A stretch of DNA of 64,000 nucleotides from Pseudomonas kairouanensis (GTDB lineage Bacteria; Pseudomonadota; Gammaproteobacteria; Pseudomonadales; Pseudomonadaceae): the NCBI RefSeq assembly GCF_004682055.1, contig NZ_QUZU01000029.1, positions 1 through 64,000 on the forward strand, in the 5' to 3' direction. The position numbers and the translations under genes are program-made. Shown here piece by piece: positions 7,557-16,292 of the stretch. Each line of letters begins with the position of its first letter. The stretch's first letter is position 1. The notes beneath the pieces were generated by a model. It had not been told where the DNA came from, made no database searches, and saw only the letters and a program-made list of their open reading frames with translations.

Positions 7557-8961
7557 ACGATCCATCCCCTCGCACCTGTCCGTCCTCAGCCTGTGTGTGC
7601 TGCTAAACGCCTGCACCGGCAACCCGCCTGCGGTCGACAGCGGTATCGCCCCACCAGCGGCCTGGCAATTCACCGAACGCCAGGCGGCCCAGGCCACCAA
7701 CCGGCAATGGTGGACACAATTTGGCAGCCCGCAACTCAACCGCCTGGTGGAGCAGGCTCGCCACGACAGCTTCGACGTGGCCGCGGCCACGGCCCGCGTG
7801 CGCCAGGCCCAGGCCAGTGCCGTGATCGCCGGTGCACCGTTGTTGCCCGAGGTCAAATTCAACCTTGGCGCCAGCCGTGAACGCCTGCTGCGCGGCAGCG
7901 GCAACTCGGACCTGGATGCCACCGAAAGCAACAACACCGTCACCAACTATGACGCCAACTTCACCGCCAGCTACGAAGTGGACTTCTGGGGTGGCCGTGC
8001 CGCCGCACGGGACAGCGCCGTGCAGGCCTTGCGAGCCAGCCGGTTCGACCAGGCCACCGTGGAACTGACCCTGGCCAGCAATGTGGCCGACCGTTACGCG
8101 CAAACCCTCGCCGCCCGGCAACGCCAGCAGATCGCCGAGCTGAACCTGGCCAACGCACGTAATGTACTCGGGCTGGTGCAAACCCGTTACGACGCTGGGT
8201 CCGCGACCGCCCTGGAACTGGCCCAGCAAAAAAGCCTGGTGGCCAGCCAGGAGCGGCAACTGCCGTTGATCCAGCAAGTGGCGGAAGAATCCCGGATCAC
8301 CCTGGCCGCCCTGCTCGGCCAGCCGGTACAGGCCCTGGACCTGGGCCGCGAAACCTTCCAGGCATTGACCTGGCCCGTCATTGGCCCTGGCGTGCCCAGC
8401 CAACTGCTGAGCCAGCGCCCCGATATCGCCCAGGCCGAGGCACAACTGGCGGCGGCCAGTGCCGATGTGACTGTCGCCCGCGCCGCCATGCTGCCCACCC
8501 TGACCCTGGGCGCCACCGTCGGCTCCGGCGCCTACAAGGCGAGCGAACTCCTGCGCAGCCCGTTCTACACCCTGACGTCGGGGCTGGTGGCGCCGATTTT
8601 CAACAATGGCCGGTTAAGCGCCGAGCGCGACAAGGCCCGGGCGCGTCAGGACGAACTGTTGCAAACCTATCGCGGCACGATCATCAACGGCTTTGCCGAT
8701 GTGGAAAAAGCCCTCAGTCTTATTACCCGCCTCGATCAGCAGCGCGGCTGGCAAAGTGAAGAACTGCAACAGGCGCAGACCGCGTTCCAGATCGCCGAAA
8801 GTCGTTACCAGGCGGGGGCCGAAGACCTGCTTACGGTGCTGGAAACCCAACGCACCCTATACGCGGCCCAGGACTTGAACGTGCAACTGCGCTTGTCGCG
8901 CCTGCAAGCGAGTATCACGTTGTACAAAGCGCTGGGAGGCGGCTGGAACACCGAAATCTGA
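7549..8961 (+). CDS. opmQ: OpmQ, outer-membrane channel lipoprotein of the pyoverdine pump
   Basis: The 470-residue protein is a TolC/OprM-family efflux channel. It starts at GTG 7549, overlapping pvdT by 8 bp, and has a lipoprotein signal peptide with lipobox LNAC (about residues 19-22). The two repeated outer-membrane efflux domains are visible, including RLVEQARHDSFDVAAATARV and RPDIAQAEAQLAAASADV, the latter a family hallmark. It completes PvdRT-OpmQ. A strong terminator follows at 9049-9075. Confidence 0.92.
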   Translation: MNKRSIPSHLSVLSLCVLLNACTGNPPAVDSGIAPPAAWQFTERQAAQATNRQWWTQFGSPQLNRLVEQARHDSFDVAAATARVRQAQASAVIAGAPLLPEVKFNLGASRERLLRGSGNSDLDATESNNTVTNYDANFTASYEVDFWGGRAAARDSAVQALRASRFDQATVELTLASNVADRYAQTLAARQRQQIAELNLANARNVLGLVQTRYDAGSATALELAQQKSLVASQERQLPLIQQVAEESRITLAALLGQPVQALDLGRETFQALTWPVIGPGVPSQLLSQRPDIAQAEAQLAAASADVTVARAAMLPTLTLGATVGSGAYKASELLRSPFYTLTSGLVAPIFNNGRLSAERDKARARQDELLQTYRGTIINGFADVEKALSLITRLDQQRGWQSEELQQAQTAFQIAESRYQAGAEDLLTVLETQRTLYAAQDLNVQLRLSRLQASITLYKALGGGWNTEI

Positions 8962-9048
8962 TAAACGAAAGTCACGTTTCGTACACACCCCGATTTGTCC
9001 TCCTACATTTTTCACCCCGTGGTCCTTGGTAAAAAAGTCGCTCCGAAT

Positions 9049-9075
9049 AAGAAGCCACAACAGTGGCTTCTTTTT
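9049..9075 (+). terminator. Rho-independent terminator after opmQ
   Basis: AAGAAGCCAC and GTGGCTTCTT form a 10-bp stem around a 4-base loop and are followed by a T run. It lies 88 bp past the opmQ stop and 25 bp before the next gene. Confidence 0.85.
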
Positions 9076-9100
9076 CCCACACGACTGACCAGGATTGCAG

Positions 9101-10723
9101 ATGAAACCCCGCCCAACTGCACATGCCAGGGCCTTCCAATGGCTGGTGCTGCTGGCCACCCTGGTACCCGCCACCGGCCACACTGAAACACCCCCTTCCC
9201 CTTTTGGCATCGAATGGTTCCTCGACTGCACACAACCGGCGCTGGCACGGCTGGACCCGGAAGTGGTCGAACGCACCCAATGCGGTATCGTCACGGCCCC
9301 CCTCGACCACGCCGCGCCAGAGCGCGGCAGCATCAGCTTCGACATCACCCGCGTAGGGGCCAGGCAGCCCCTGTCACGCCAGGGCGCCCTGTTCGCCAAC
9401 CCCGGCGGCCCCGGGCTTGATGCCGGCGGAACCTTCGCAGTACACCTGGCATCGGTATGGAAGCACTACGCGCAGCAACCCGACTTGGGGGAAACCTACC
9501 AGGTACTGGCCGACACTTACGACGTAGTCGAAGTCACCCCACGCGGGTTGGGCAGTGTGCCGGGGTCGCGCCTGGAATGCCGCTCCGACGCGATGATCGT
9601 GCCCCAAGGAGACGCCAGTGAAGACCGCAGCGAAGGCAACCTGGCCGCCGTGCGCGACAATGCCCGCCTGATTGCCCAAGCCTGCGCCAGCCACCCGCTG
9701 GCGCCCTACATCACCACCGAGCAGACCGCCCGCGACCTGGAGTTCGTGCGCAAGCAACTGGGCGAGTTGCAATTCAATTACCTGGGCAACGCCTACGGCA
9801 CCTGGCTCGGTGCATGGTACGGCGGCCTGTTCCCGGCGCATGTAGGACGCATGGTGCTGGACTCGAATATCAACTGGACGTCCACCTTCGAACACGCCAG
9901 TTTTATCGTGGCCGGCGAGAAGGAGAAAATCTTTGATCGCTTCGTTGCCCAACCCGCCGCCCTGGACCCAGGGGTGTATCAACTGGGTGACAGCCCCGTC
10001 GCCGTGCGCCGGGTGTTCATGGAGTTACTGCCCAGCGTGCGTACGGCACTGCGTTCCAGCAACCGCTACTACAGCGACCCTGCCAGCCTGATGGGCGCGC
10101 ACCTGCTCAGTCGCTGGCTGCGGGAAACCCCCGACAGCGACGACCTCACACTGGAGGCCCGCGCCAGGGCCCATCAATTCAGCCCGGACCCGTTGATTGA
10201 AGAGCGCGCCAAGTTGATGTTCAGCCTGTTGCTGCAACGCGTTCGCGAGCCCTTGCAAGCCAGCGTCCCCAAACCCGGACCGCTGCGAATGTCGGCTGCC
10301 GATTCGGTCAGAACCGCCATCCTGTGCAACGACTCGGCCTACTCCAGCGAAGCAATGTGGCAACAGAAGGAAGCCGAGCTCCTCGCCACGCACCCGGTGG
10401 CCGGCAGTGCCCAGGAAGCCCGCCAGTGCACCACCTGGCCACGCAAAAATGCCAGCCCGCTGCCGCACAAGGCCCTGGCCGAACTCGACAGCTTGCTGAT
10501 GGTGCAAGCCGAGTTCGACGACCAGGCCCCCTCTACCGGCGCCGCCTGGGCCTTTGAACGCACCTTTCCTGCCAGTCGCGTTCAACTCAAGGACACCTAC
10601 GCCCACGGGGTTTCGTTCAGTGGGGTGAGCGCCTGTGTCAGTCAGTGGGTAGGGGATTACCTGGTACACGGCACCAAGCCGCCGCGCTCGACGGTGTGCA
10701 ACGATGCGCAGCCGGTGCAGTGA
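9101..10723 (+). CDS. Secreted TAP-type alpha/beta-hydrolase-like protein without nucleophile serine
   Basis: The 540-residue protein has a signal peptide (cleavage near TGHTE, about residue 26) and the fold of tripeptidyl-aminopeptidase/proline-iminopeptidase hydrolases: the oxyanion loop NPGGPG (residues 100-105), a nucleophile elbow, and a C-terminal TAP-like part with Asp (FDDQAP) and His (AHGVSF). The elbow reads G229-N-A231-Y-G233, so the expected serine of G-x-S-x-G is alanine (codon GCC at 9791-9793). It is therefore probably not an active serine hydrolase of the usual kind. Start ATG 9101 has AGGA upstream; a TTG six bases earlier is less likely. It follows the opmQ terminator and is a separate unit. 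Confidence 0.75.
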   Translation: MKPRPTAHARAFQWLVLLATLVPATGHTETPPSPFGIEWFLDCTQPALARLDPEVVERTQCGIVTAPLDHAAPERGSISFDITRVGARQPLSRQGALFANPGGPGLDAGGTFAVHLASVWKHYAQQPDLGETYQVLADTYDVVEVTPRGLGSVPGSRLECRSDAMIVPQGDASEDRSEGNLAAVRDNARLIAQACASHPLAPYITTEQTARDLEFVRKQLGELQFNYLGNAYGTWLGAWYGGLFPAHVGRMVLDSNINWTSTFEHASFIVAGEKEKIFDRFVAQPAALDPGVYQLGDSPVAVRRVFMELLPSVRTALRSSNRYYSDPASLMGAHLLSRWLRETPDSDDLTLEARARAHQFSPDPLIEERAKLMFSLLLQRVREPLQASVPKPGPLRMSAADSVRTAILCNDSAYSSEAMWQQKEAELLATHPVAGSAQEARQCTTWPRKNASPLPHKALAELDSLLMVQAEFDDQAPSTGAAWAFERTFPASRVQLKDTYAHGVSFSGVSACVSQWVGDYLVHGTKPPRSTVCNDAQPVQ

Positions 10724-10807
10724 TGCGCCACTGCGCCGAAACCGACTCGGTGCTATCCTCGCGGCCTCATCGTTTCAAACTGCCTCCCGCCGACGTGAAG
10801 TAACACC

Positions 10808-11671
10808 ATGGACATCGAACTGGCCCGCACCTTCCTCGAAATCACCCGCTGCGGCAGCCTGGCAGCGGCGGCCGAGAAACTGCACGTCACCCAGACCGCC
10901 ATCACCGCCCGGGTCAAAAGCCTGGAAAGCCAACTGGGCAGCACTCTGTTCGTGCGCAACCGCGCCGGCGCCCGCCTCACCGCCGATGGCGAGGCGTTCG
11001 TGGTGTATGCCAACCAGCTGCTGCAAACCTGGGAAGCGGCCAAGCGCGACCTGCCGCTGCCCGATGGCTATCGCAATGTGCTGCATATCGGTGGCGAGGT
11101 CAGCCTGTGCAACCCCTTGATGCTCGGCTGGGCCCAAGCCCTGCGCGAACATATCCCCGGCCACGCATTGCGCACCGAAGTGCGCGAAGGCGACTACCTG
11201 CTGCGCCAGCTGGAACTGGGGGTGCTGGATGCCGCGCTGGTGTTCCAGCCACAGTACTGGCCAGGCTTGCAGGTGGAGCAGGTGTTGGAAGAAAAGCTCA
11301 TCCTGGTGCAACTGGTCAGCAAGCCTGACCCCTACGTGTACATCGACTGGGGCCCGGGCTTTCGCCAGCAACATGACACCGCCCTGCCCGACAAGGCCCG
11401 CGCTGCGTTGAGTTTCAACCTCGGCCCGCTGGCGCTGCAGTACATCCTGGAGAACGGCGGCGCGGGCTACTTCCGCACCCGCGTGGTCCAGAGCTACCTG
11501 GCCAGCGGCGTGATGCAGCGCGTACCCAAGGCCCCGGAGTTCAATTTCCCCACTTACCTGGTGTACTCGCGGGCGCGGGATTCGGCCGTATTGCAGCAGG
11601 CGCTGGAGTTGCTGCGCGGTGTGGTCAAGGCCGAGAGCGACTGGTCGCAGCGCTGGGACCCACTCATCTAA
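10808..11671 (+). CDS. LysR-family transcriptional regulator
   Basis: The 287-residue protein has the N-terminal winged helix-turn-helix of LysR regulators (MDIELARTFLEITRCGSLAAAAEKLHVTQ..., split here; HTH about residues 18-37) and a C-terminal co-inducer domain. Its target is not obvious. The upstream gap is 84 bp and the downstream gene starts 134 bp after the stop, so it is probably monocistronic. No specific ortholog is named. Confidence 0.85.
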   Translation: MDIELARTFLEITRCGSLAAAAEKLHVTQTAITARVKSLESQLGSTLFVRNRAGARLTADGEAFVVYANQLLQTWEAAKRDLPLPDGYRNVLHIGGEVSLCNPLMLGWAQALREHIPGHALRTEVREGDYLLRQLELGVLDAALVFQPQYWPGLQVEQVLEEKLILVQLVSKPDPYVYIDWGPGFRQQHDTALPDKARAALSFNLGPLALQYILENGGAGYFRTRVVQSYLASGVMQRVPKAPEFNFPTYLVYSRARDSAVLQQALELLRGVVKAESDWSQRWDPLI

Positions 11672-11805
11672 GCGGCGACCCGACAAGCCCGCTCACTACA
11701 ACACTACGTGCCTGCTGCTTGCGTCACCCCGCCTGCAAAAAGCTCGCAGATTCCCCATCACCAACTAAGCTCAGGCTCCAACAAAAAAACACCGAGCGCC
11801 CCAGC

Positions 11806-12483
11806 ATGCAGCACCCCACCGAGGCTTTTCGCGAGCGCTATCGCGCCAGCGTCCACCCCCGCTACAACCCCTGGCTCCACGCCAGTTTCGTACTGGCGTA
11901 CGGGATTGCGTGCATCACCCTGGCCTGGTCCTCCACCGCACGGATCACCCCATTGCAATGGCTGACCGTACCCCTGACCCTGGTGTTCTTCAACCTCTGC
12001 ATCTACCTCGTGCACCGCCACCTCGGCCATCACAAGCACGCCCTCGCCCGCTTGTTCTACGCACGGCATACCGGCGACCACCACAGTTTCTTCACCCCCG
12101 GCCACATGACCTACGACAGCCCCAGGGACTGGCGCGTGATCCTGTTCCCCGCCTGGCTGATCGTGCTGCACAGCCTGGCGATCACCCTGCCGGCCTCGTG
12201 GCTGCTCAAGCAACTGAGCCCCAACGTCGCTGGCCTGTTCGCCGGTTGCATGATCCTCGGCTACCTGCTGTACGAAGTGTTCCACGCCTGCGAACACCTG
12301 CCCGTCGAGCACCCCGTGGCGCGCCTGCCATGGCTGCGGCAGATGCACCGGTTGCACGCCCTGCATCACCGTCGCGAGCTGATGCAGGGGCGCAATTTCA
12401 ATATTGTGCTGCCCCTGATGGATTACCTGTTCGGCACCCTGCACTGGGAACCGAGCCCCAACGACAACCAGGAATCGTCATGA
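11806..12483 (+). CDS. Fatty acid hydroxylase / sterol desaturase family membrane protein
   Basis: The 225-residue integral membrane protein carries the histidine clusters of the non-heme di-iron hydroxylase superfamily: HRHLGHH, HTGDHH, HACEH and HRLHALHH, among four hydrophobic segments. Such enzymes hydroxylate or desaturate lipids in the inner membrane; the substrate is unknown. The ATG at 11806 (MQHPTEAF) is chosen since the 29 residues upstream are not family-like. It overlaps the next gene by 4 bp, so the two are translated together. Confidence 0.8.
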   Translation: MQHPTEAFRERYRASVHPRYNPWLHASFVLAYGIACITLAWSSTARITPLQWLTVPLTLVFFNLCIYLVHRHLGHHKHALARLFYARHTGDHHSFFTPGHMTYDSPRDWRVILFPAWLIVLHSLAITLPASWLLKQLSPNVAGLFAGCMILGYLLYEVFHACEHLPVEHPVARLPWLRQMHRLHALHHRRELMQGRNFNIVLPLMDYLFGTLHWEPSPNDNQESS

Positions 12484-13580
12484 GTACCCGTCCCAAAAAA
12501 CTGCGTCATCTGTTGTTCGTGCTGTTGCTGGCCGTGGTGGTCTTTTTGCTGTTGATGCCCACCAAGGTGCAACCGGTGAACTGGTCGCCACCCAAGGCAC
12601 CGTCGCTCAAAGAGGGCCCCTTTGCCGAAAACCTGCGGCTCAAGGCCGTGCAAAAAATCGGCGCCCAGGATATCGCCGGGCCTGAAGCACTGGTGCTGGA
12701 CGCCCAGGGCTTTTTGATCAGCGGCCTGCACGACGGGCGCATCATCCGTACCTCCCCCAGCAGTAGCACCCTGCAAGTACTGGCCAATACCGGCGGGCGC
12801 CCACTGGGCCTGGCGTTGCACCCGGATGGGCGCCTGATCATTGCCGATGGCATCAAGGGCTTGCTGGCGCTGGACCAACACCGCCAACTCACCACGTTAA
12901 GCACCGCCGCCAACGGCGTGCCGTTCGGCTTTACCGACGACGTGACCGTCGATGCCAGCGGACGCTATGCGTACTTCAGCGATGCGTCGAGCCGCTGGGG
13001 TTACGGCCAGGATGGCGAAGCGGTGATTGAACATGGCGGTGATGGCCGATTACTGCGCTATGACTTCAGCAACGGCACCACCGAGGTGTTGCTGGACCAA
13101 CTGCAATTCGCCAACGGCGTGGCCCTGGGCCCGGACGAAAACTACGTGCTGGTGAATGAAACCGGCGCCTATCGCATCAGCCGTTACTGGCTCAAGGGCG
13201 ATCGCAGCGGCAGTCACGACCTGTTCATCGACAACCTGCCCGGCCTGCCGGACAACCTCAGCTTCAACGGCCGCGACCGTTTCTGGGTAGCGCTGTACTC
13301 CCCCCGCAACCCGCTGCTGGATGGCTTTGCCGGTTACCCGCTGTTGCGCAAGGTGATGGTGCGGGCGTTGATGGTGATACCCAAGCCCGTGGAGCGCAAA
13401 GCCTTTGTGCTGGGGCTGGATACCGATGCCAACGTCATCGCGAACTTGCAGGATGGCAGCGCGGGCAATTACTCCCCCATCACCACTGCCAGGGAGCATG
13501 GCGACTGGTTGTACCTGGGCTCGTTGAAGAGCATGAGCATGGCGCGGTTGCCACTGAGCCTGGCACTGGCGCCCGAATAA
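12480..13580 (+). CDS. SMP-30/strictosidine-synthase-like beta-propeller, membrane anchored
   Basis: The 366-residue protein begins at the ATG in the ATGA overlap with the hydroxylase gene. It has one N-terminal membrane helix (about residues 8-27) and a periplasmic six-bladed beta-propeller like strictosidine synthase and gluconolactonase, with motifs RPLGLALHPDGRLIIAD, FTDDVTVDASGRYAYFSD, FANGVALGPDENYVLVNET and LPDNLSFNGRDRFWVAL. Strictosidine-synthase-like proteins in bacteria mostly act as hydrolases or are uncharacterised. Coupling to a lipid hydroxylase suggests a shared lipid or terpenoid substrate, which is inference. Confidence 0.78.
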   Translation: MSTRPKKLRHLLFVLLLAVVVFLLLMPTKVQPVNWSPPKAPSLKEGPFAENLRLKAVQKIGAQDIAGPEALVLDAQGFLISGLHDGRIIRTSPSSSTLQVLANTGGRPLGLALHPDGRLIIADGIKGLLALDQHRQLTTLSTAANGVPFGFTDDVTVDASGRYAYFSDASSRWGYGQDGEAVIEHGGDGRLLRYDFSNGTTEVLLDQLQFANGVALGPDENYVLVNETGAYRISRYWLKGDRSGSHDLFIDNLPGLPDNLSFNGRDRFWVALYSPRNPLLDGFAGYPLLRKVMVRALMVIPKPVERKAFVLGLDTDANVIANLQDGSAGNYSPITTAREHGDWLYLGSLKSMSMARLPLSLALAPE

Positions 13581-13609
13581 CGTCTAACCCCCCAGCGCAC
13601 GCACCCAGC

Positions 13610-13641
13610 AAAAAGGGCGATCCGAATGGACCGCCCTTTTT
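13610..13641. terminator. Bidirectional intrinsic terminator
   Basis: AAAAAGGGCG and CGCCCTTTTT form a 10-bp stem around 12 bases, with A and T runs at both ends. It separates the convergent propeller gene (plus) and the exported-protein gene (minus). Confidence 0.85.
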
Positions 13642-13660
13642 GCCTACTCAGGTGTTGCCG

Positions 13661-15112
13661 TTAACGCACGATGCGCTGGCTGCAGATATGACCCAGGCTG
13701 ACGTACTGCGAGATATTGCCGCCAACGCCAACCCCTGGGAACTCTTTGAGTTCGATGCGCCAGCCGCCCATGTTGAACCAGGTATCCCAGTTATAGGTCT
13801 GGCCAGACGCGCTGTCTGGATAAACCACATGGAAGTCGCCAGAGCAGGTACCCAGGTCGACATTGCCGGAGGCTGCGCCGGTGATGCCGGTCTTGGCCTC
13901 GTAATCGACCCAGTGATAGTTGATGGTGTTGTCAAAGCGCTTGTCCACCTTGAGCACCGGGGTGACTCCGCGCAACGGCTCACCGGTGCTGTCAGACCAT
14001 TGGGTGCTCCAACTCAGGCTGCGCGACGCCTGGGTCGCCAACTGCATGATGGAACTGGGCACACGCACCACGTTGTCACCGTTCACATTGCTCTGGTTCA
14101 AACGTGGCGCCGAGCCTAGCGTCAGCTTGTATTGCGCCTGGGGGTTGAGCGCCACTGCAGGGTTGGCCCGCACCCGCACCTTGACGGTGTAACCCGGTGT
14201 CAGGGTCGGGTAGGTCGAGGTGTTGTTCTGCAGGATCTCGACCCATTTGCTGCCGTCATAGCGTTCGAAGATCCACTGGTTGCGCGTACCCGCGCCGTCA
14301 TCCCCCAGGAACATGCCCACGCCTTGGCCACGCACCGAGGTGAAATCGAAATAATCGACGTCGTTGACACTGTCCAGGTTACCGGTGACTTGGTTCAACC
14401 CATCCGGCAGCGCAAAGGCGGTTTGCGCGGTGTCGTTGGGTTCGTAGGCATCGATGTTGCTGTCTACGGCTACGCCAAAGTCGAACTGCGAGTTACTGGC
14501 CGTATTGGCCACCATAAACCAGTAATAGTCCCCGGCAGGCAGCACACCGTTGAGGTATTCATCGGCATTGCCGGCCGCATCGGAGGTGCCCAACAGGGTG
14601 AGGTTGCCCTGGCCGTCATCGCGCAACAGCGTCAAGGACATATCGGTGCCCGCACTCTGGTTCAGCAGCTGGACCTGGATCCGCGCGTCTTTGGGCAGGT
14701 TGAAGTGGTAGGCGATTTGCGCGCCGGTCTCCACCTCGGTGAGGGTATACAGCGTGTTGATATCCAGGGTGGGGAACAAAGGCGTGAACGCAGCGACGGC
14801 CGCGCTTTTGAGTTGAGCCTGGCTGGGTTTTTCCAGCGGGTCGACGGGGCTGTCGACCGCCGCGCTGTTGGTTGCCGACTTGTTCGCCACACCCTGAGAC
14901 TTGCCGGCCTTGGCCGCCTTGATCTTCTGCTTGAGGGCATCCGACAACGTGGACGCTTGCACCGCACCACCGGGTTTGAGCGCCTTGTCCACGGCCTGCC
15001 TGACCACATCGCTGCTGAGTACCGGTGGGGTTTGCCCGGCCAGTGCAAAGGCCGAGACAAAGCAGGAGGCCGCCATGGCCGCGCCCAACATAAAGGCTTT
15101 TTTCGATTTCAT
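13661..15112 (-). CDS. Exported protein with PPC-like beta-sandwich domains
   Basis: The 483-residue protein has a classic signal peptide (about residues 1-26, ending ALA) followed by an Ala/Lys-rich linker and then two segments resembling bacterial pre-peptidase C-terminal (PPC) domains: ITLLRDDGQGNLTLLG with LPAGDYYWFMV, and DAYEPNDTAQTAFALP with NDVDYFDFT. EPNDT...A and DxDYF are PPC hallmarks. No protease domain is present, so it is a stand-alone adhesive or binding protein of unknown role. It is monocistronic, with an 8-bp perfect inverted repeat 32 bp before the start. Confidence 0.7.
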   Translation of the reverse strand: MKSKKAFMLGAAMAASCFVSAFALAGQTPPVLSSDVVRQAVDKALKPGGAVQASTLSDALKQKIKAAKAGKSQGVANKSATNSAAVDSPVDPLEKPSQAQLKSAAVAAFTPLFPTLDINTLYTLTEVETGAQIAYHFNLPKDARIQVQLLNQSAGTDMSLTLLRDDGQGNLTLLGTSDAAGNADEYLNGVLPAGDYYWFMVANTASNSQFDFGVAVDSNIDAYEPNDTAQTAFALPDGLNQVTGNLDSVNDVDYFDFTSVRGQGVGMFLGDDGAGTRNQWIFERYDGSKWVEILQNNTSTYPTLTPGYTVKVRVRANPAVALNPQAQYKLTLGSAPRLNQSNVNGDNVVRVPSSIMQLATQASRSLSWSTQWSDSTGEPLRGVTPVLKVDKRFDNTINYHWVDYEAKTGITGAASGNVDLGTCSGDFHVVYPDSASGQTYNWDTWFNMGGWRIELKEFPGVGVGGNISQYVSLGHICSQRIVR

Positions 15113-15144
15113 TTTTTATCCATCCATAGTTAAAAACTGAAGGT

Positions 15145-15165
15145 CAGGTGACATCCGGTCACCTG
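15145..15165. promoter_or_regulatory. Perfect inverted repeat upstream of the PPC-like exported protein gene
   Basis: CAGGTGAC-N5-GTCACCTG lies 32 bp upstream of the minus-strand start at 15112, in the 115-bp gap before the lipocalin-like gene. It may be an operator, or part of a hairpin in the 5-prime leader. Confidence 0.5.
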
Positions 15166-15227
15166 GGATGGAATCTAGCCAACAACTGTATGCATGTCCA
15201 GTGTTTTTTGTGGGAAATTTTCCCAGC

Positions 15228-16292
15228 CTAATACCCGGTCATCTCCAGGTACCCCACTCCCCCGTCAAACCGCACCGGCCCTTCCCAGTACGGAATGCTT
15301 AGGTTCATCCAGGCATTGGGGTTGACCGCCTCGGTGGTGATATCCAGCTGTTTGCTCGGGATTTTGAGTGACCAGCGCGTGGGAACGCGGCGGCCATCGA
15401 GGGGGGTGGTGTGCAGCGGTGTCAGTTGGATATCGGCGTTGTGCAGGGTTTGCGTGTGACCCTGTGGGTCGATCCAGGTGCCGGTCAGGTAGCCCGTACC
15501 ATCGGTTTGGCGCACGCGAAACAGCATCAACTGTTCACCACGGTCCAGGTGCAGGGAAAACCAGTCCCAGCCGGTCTGGCTGGCGGCCAGGGGTTGGCTG
15601 CTCCACTCGCGGTCGAGCCAGGCGGGGCCGCTGACCTGGTAGGTGGTGCCATCGATGCTTACGCGACCGGTGGCGGTAAAAAACGGCTGGCTGTAGTAGT
15701 AGGACGCCTGGCCCTGATCGGATTTGCGGCTGTAGCCCTTGTCACCTTGCAGCACCAATGGGCGGCTGGAAGTCAGCTGCAAGTCATAGGCGAACTGCGC
15801 GCCACTGGCCTTGAGTTGCATCGCTGCCAGGGGGCTTGCAGCGCCGGGCTGGGTGGCAAAATTCCAGTCGTCGATCCAGGCATTGAACGGCGCTGCCTGG
15901 GCGCCCGCCTGACCGACACCGCCACGGGCAAAACGCTCGGCGGCGTAGTGCTGGGTGGCCGAGGTAACGGCGGCGTGGCCAAGCCACACGGTGGAATCCT
16001 GCCAGCCCGTTTGCAGCGGCCCGGCCTTGAGGGCGTTGCGAAACAGCGTCCATTGCACGCCGAATTCGTTGCCCGCAGCGTCTTTGAGGTTGGCGGTGAC
16101 GTACCACCACTCGATGCGAAAGCCATCGTGGGGTCCATGGTCCTCGGGAAAACCAAAGACCTTGCCGGGCACCACCTGGGCAAAGTCCGCCGCGTCACTG
16201 CCCAGGCCCGCGAAGCTCTCCTCGGGCGCGGGGGCTTTGTCGCACGCGCTCAATAGCAGCAACACCGTGAACCCCAGCGTCTTAATCTTCAT
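15228..16292 (-). CDS. attH: AttH-like lipoprotein (lipocalin-like hydrolase domain)
   Basis: The 354-residue protein has a lipoprotein signal with lipobox LSAC (about residues 14-17) and the two-lobed lipocalin-like fold of the AttH/CrtC family, with the landmarks FRIEWWYVTANL, GWDWFSLHL and WLDREWS. In AttEFGH systems this subunit works with an ABC transporter to handle an unknown, probably lipidic, molecule. Its ATG at 16292 overlaps the permease stop by 11 bp, so the three genes form one leftward operon. Confidence 0.8.
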   Translation of the reverse strand: MKIKTLGFTVLLLLSACDKAPAPEESFAGLGSDAADFAQVVPGKVFGFPEDHGPHDGFRIEWWYVTANLKDAAGNEFGVQWTLFRNALKAGPLQTGWQDSTVWLGHAAVTSATQHYAAERFARGGVGQAGAQAAPFNAWIDDWNFATQPGAASPLAAMQLKASGAQFAYDLQLTSSRPLVLQGDKGYSRKSDQGQASYYYSQPFFTATGRVSIDGTTYQVSGPAWLDREWSSQPLAASQTGWDWFSLHLDRGEQLMLFRVRQTDGTGYLTGTWIDPQGHTQTLHNADIQLTPLHTTPLDGRRVPTRWSLKIPSKQLDITTEAVNPNAWMNLSIPYWEGPVRFDGGVGYLEMTGY

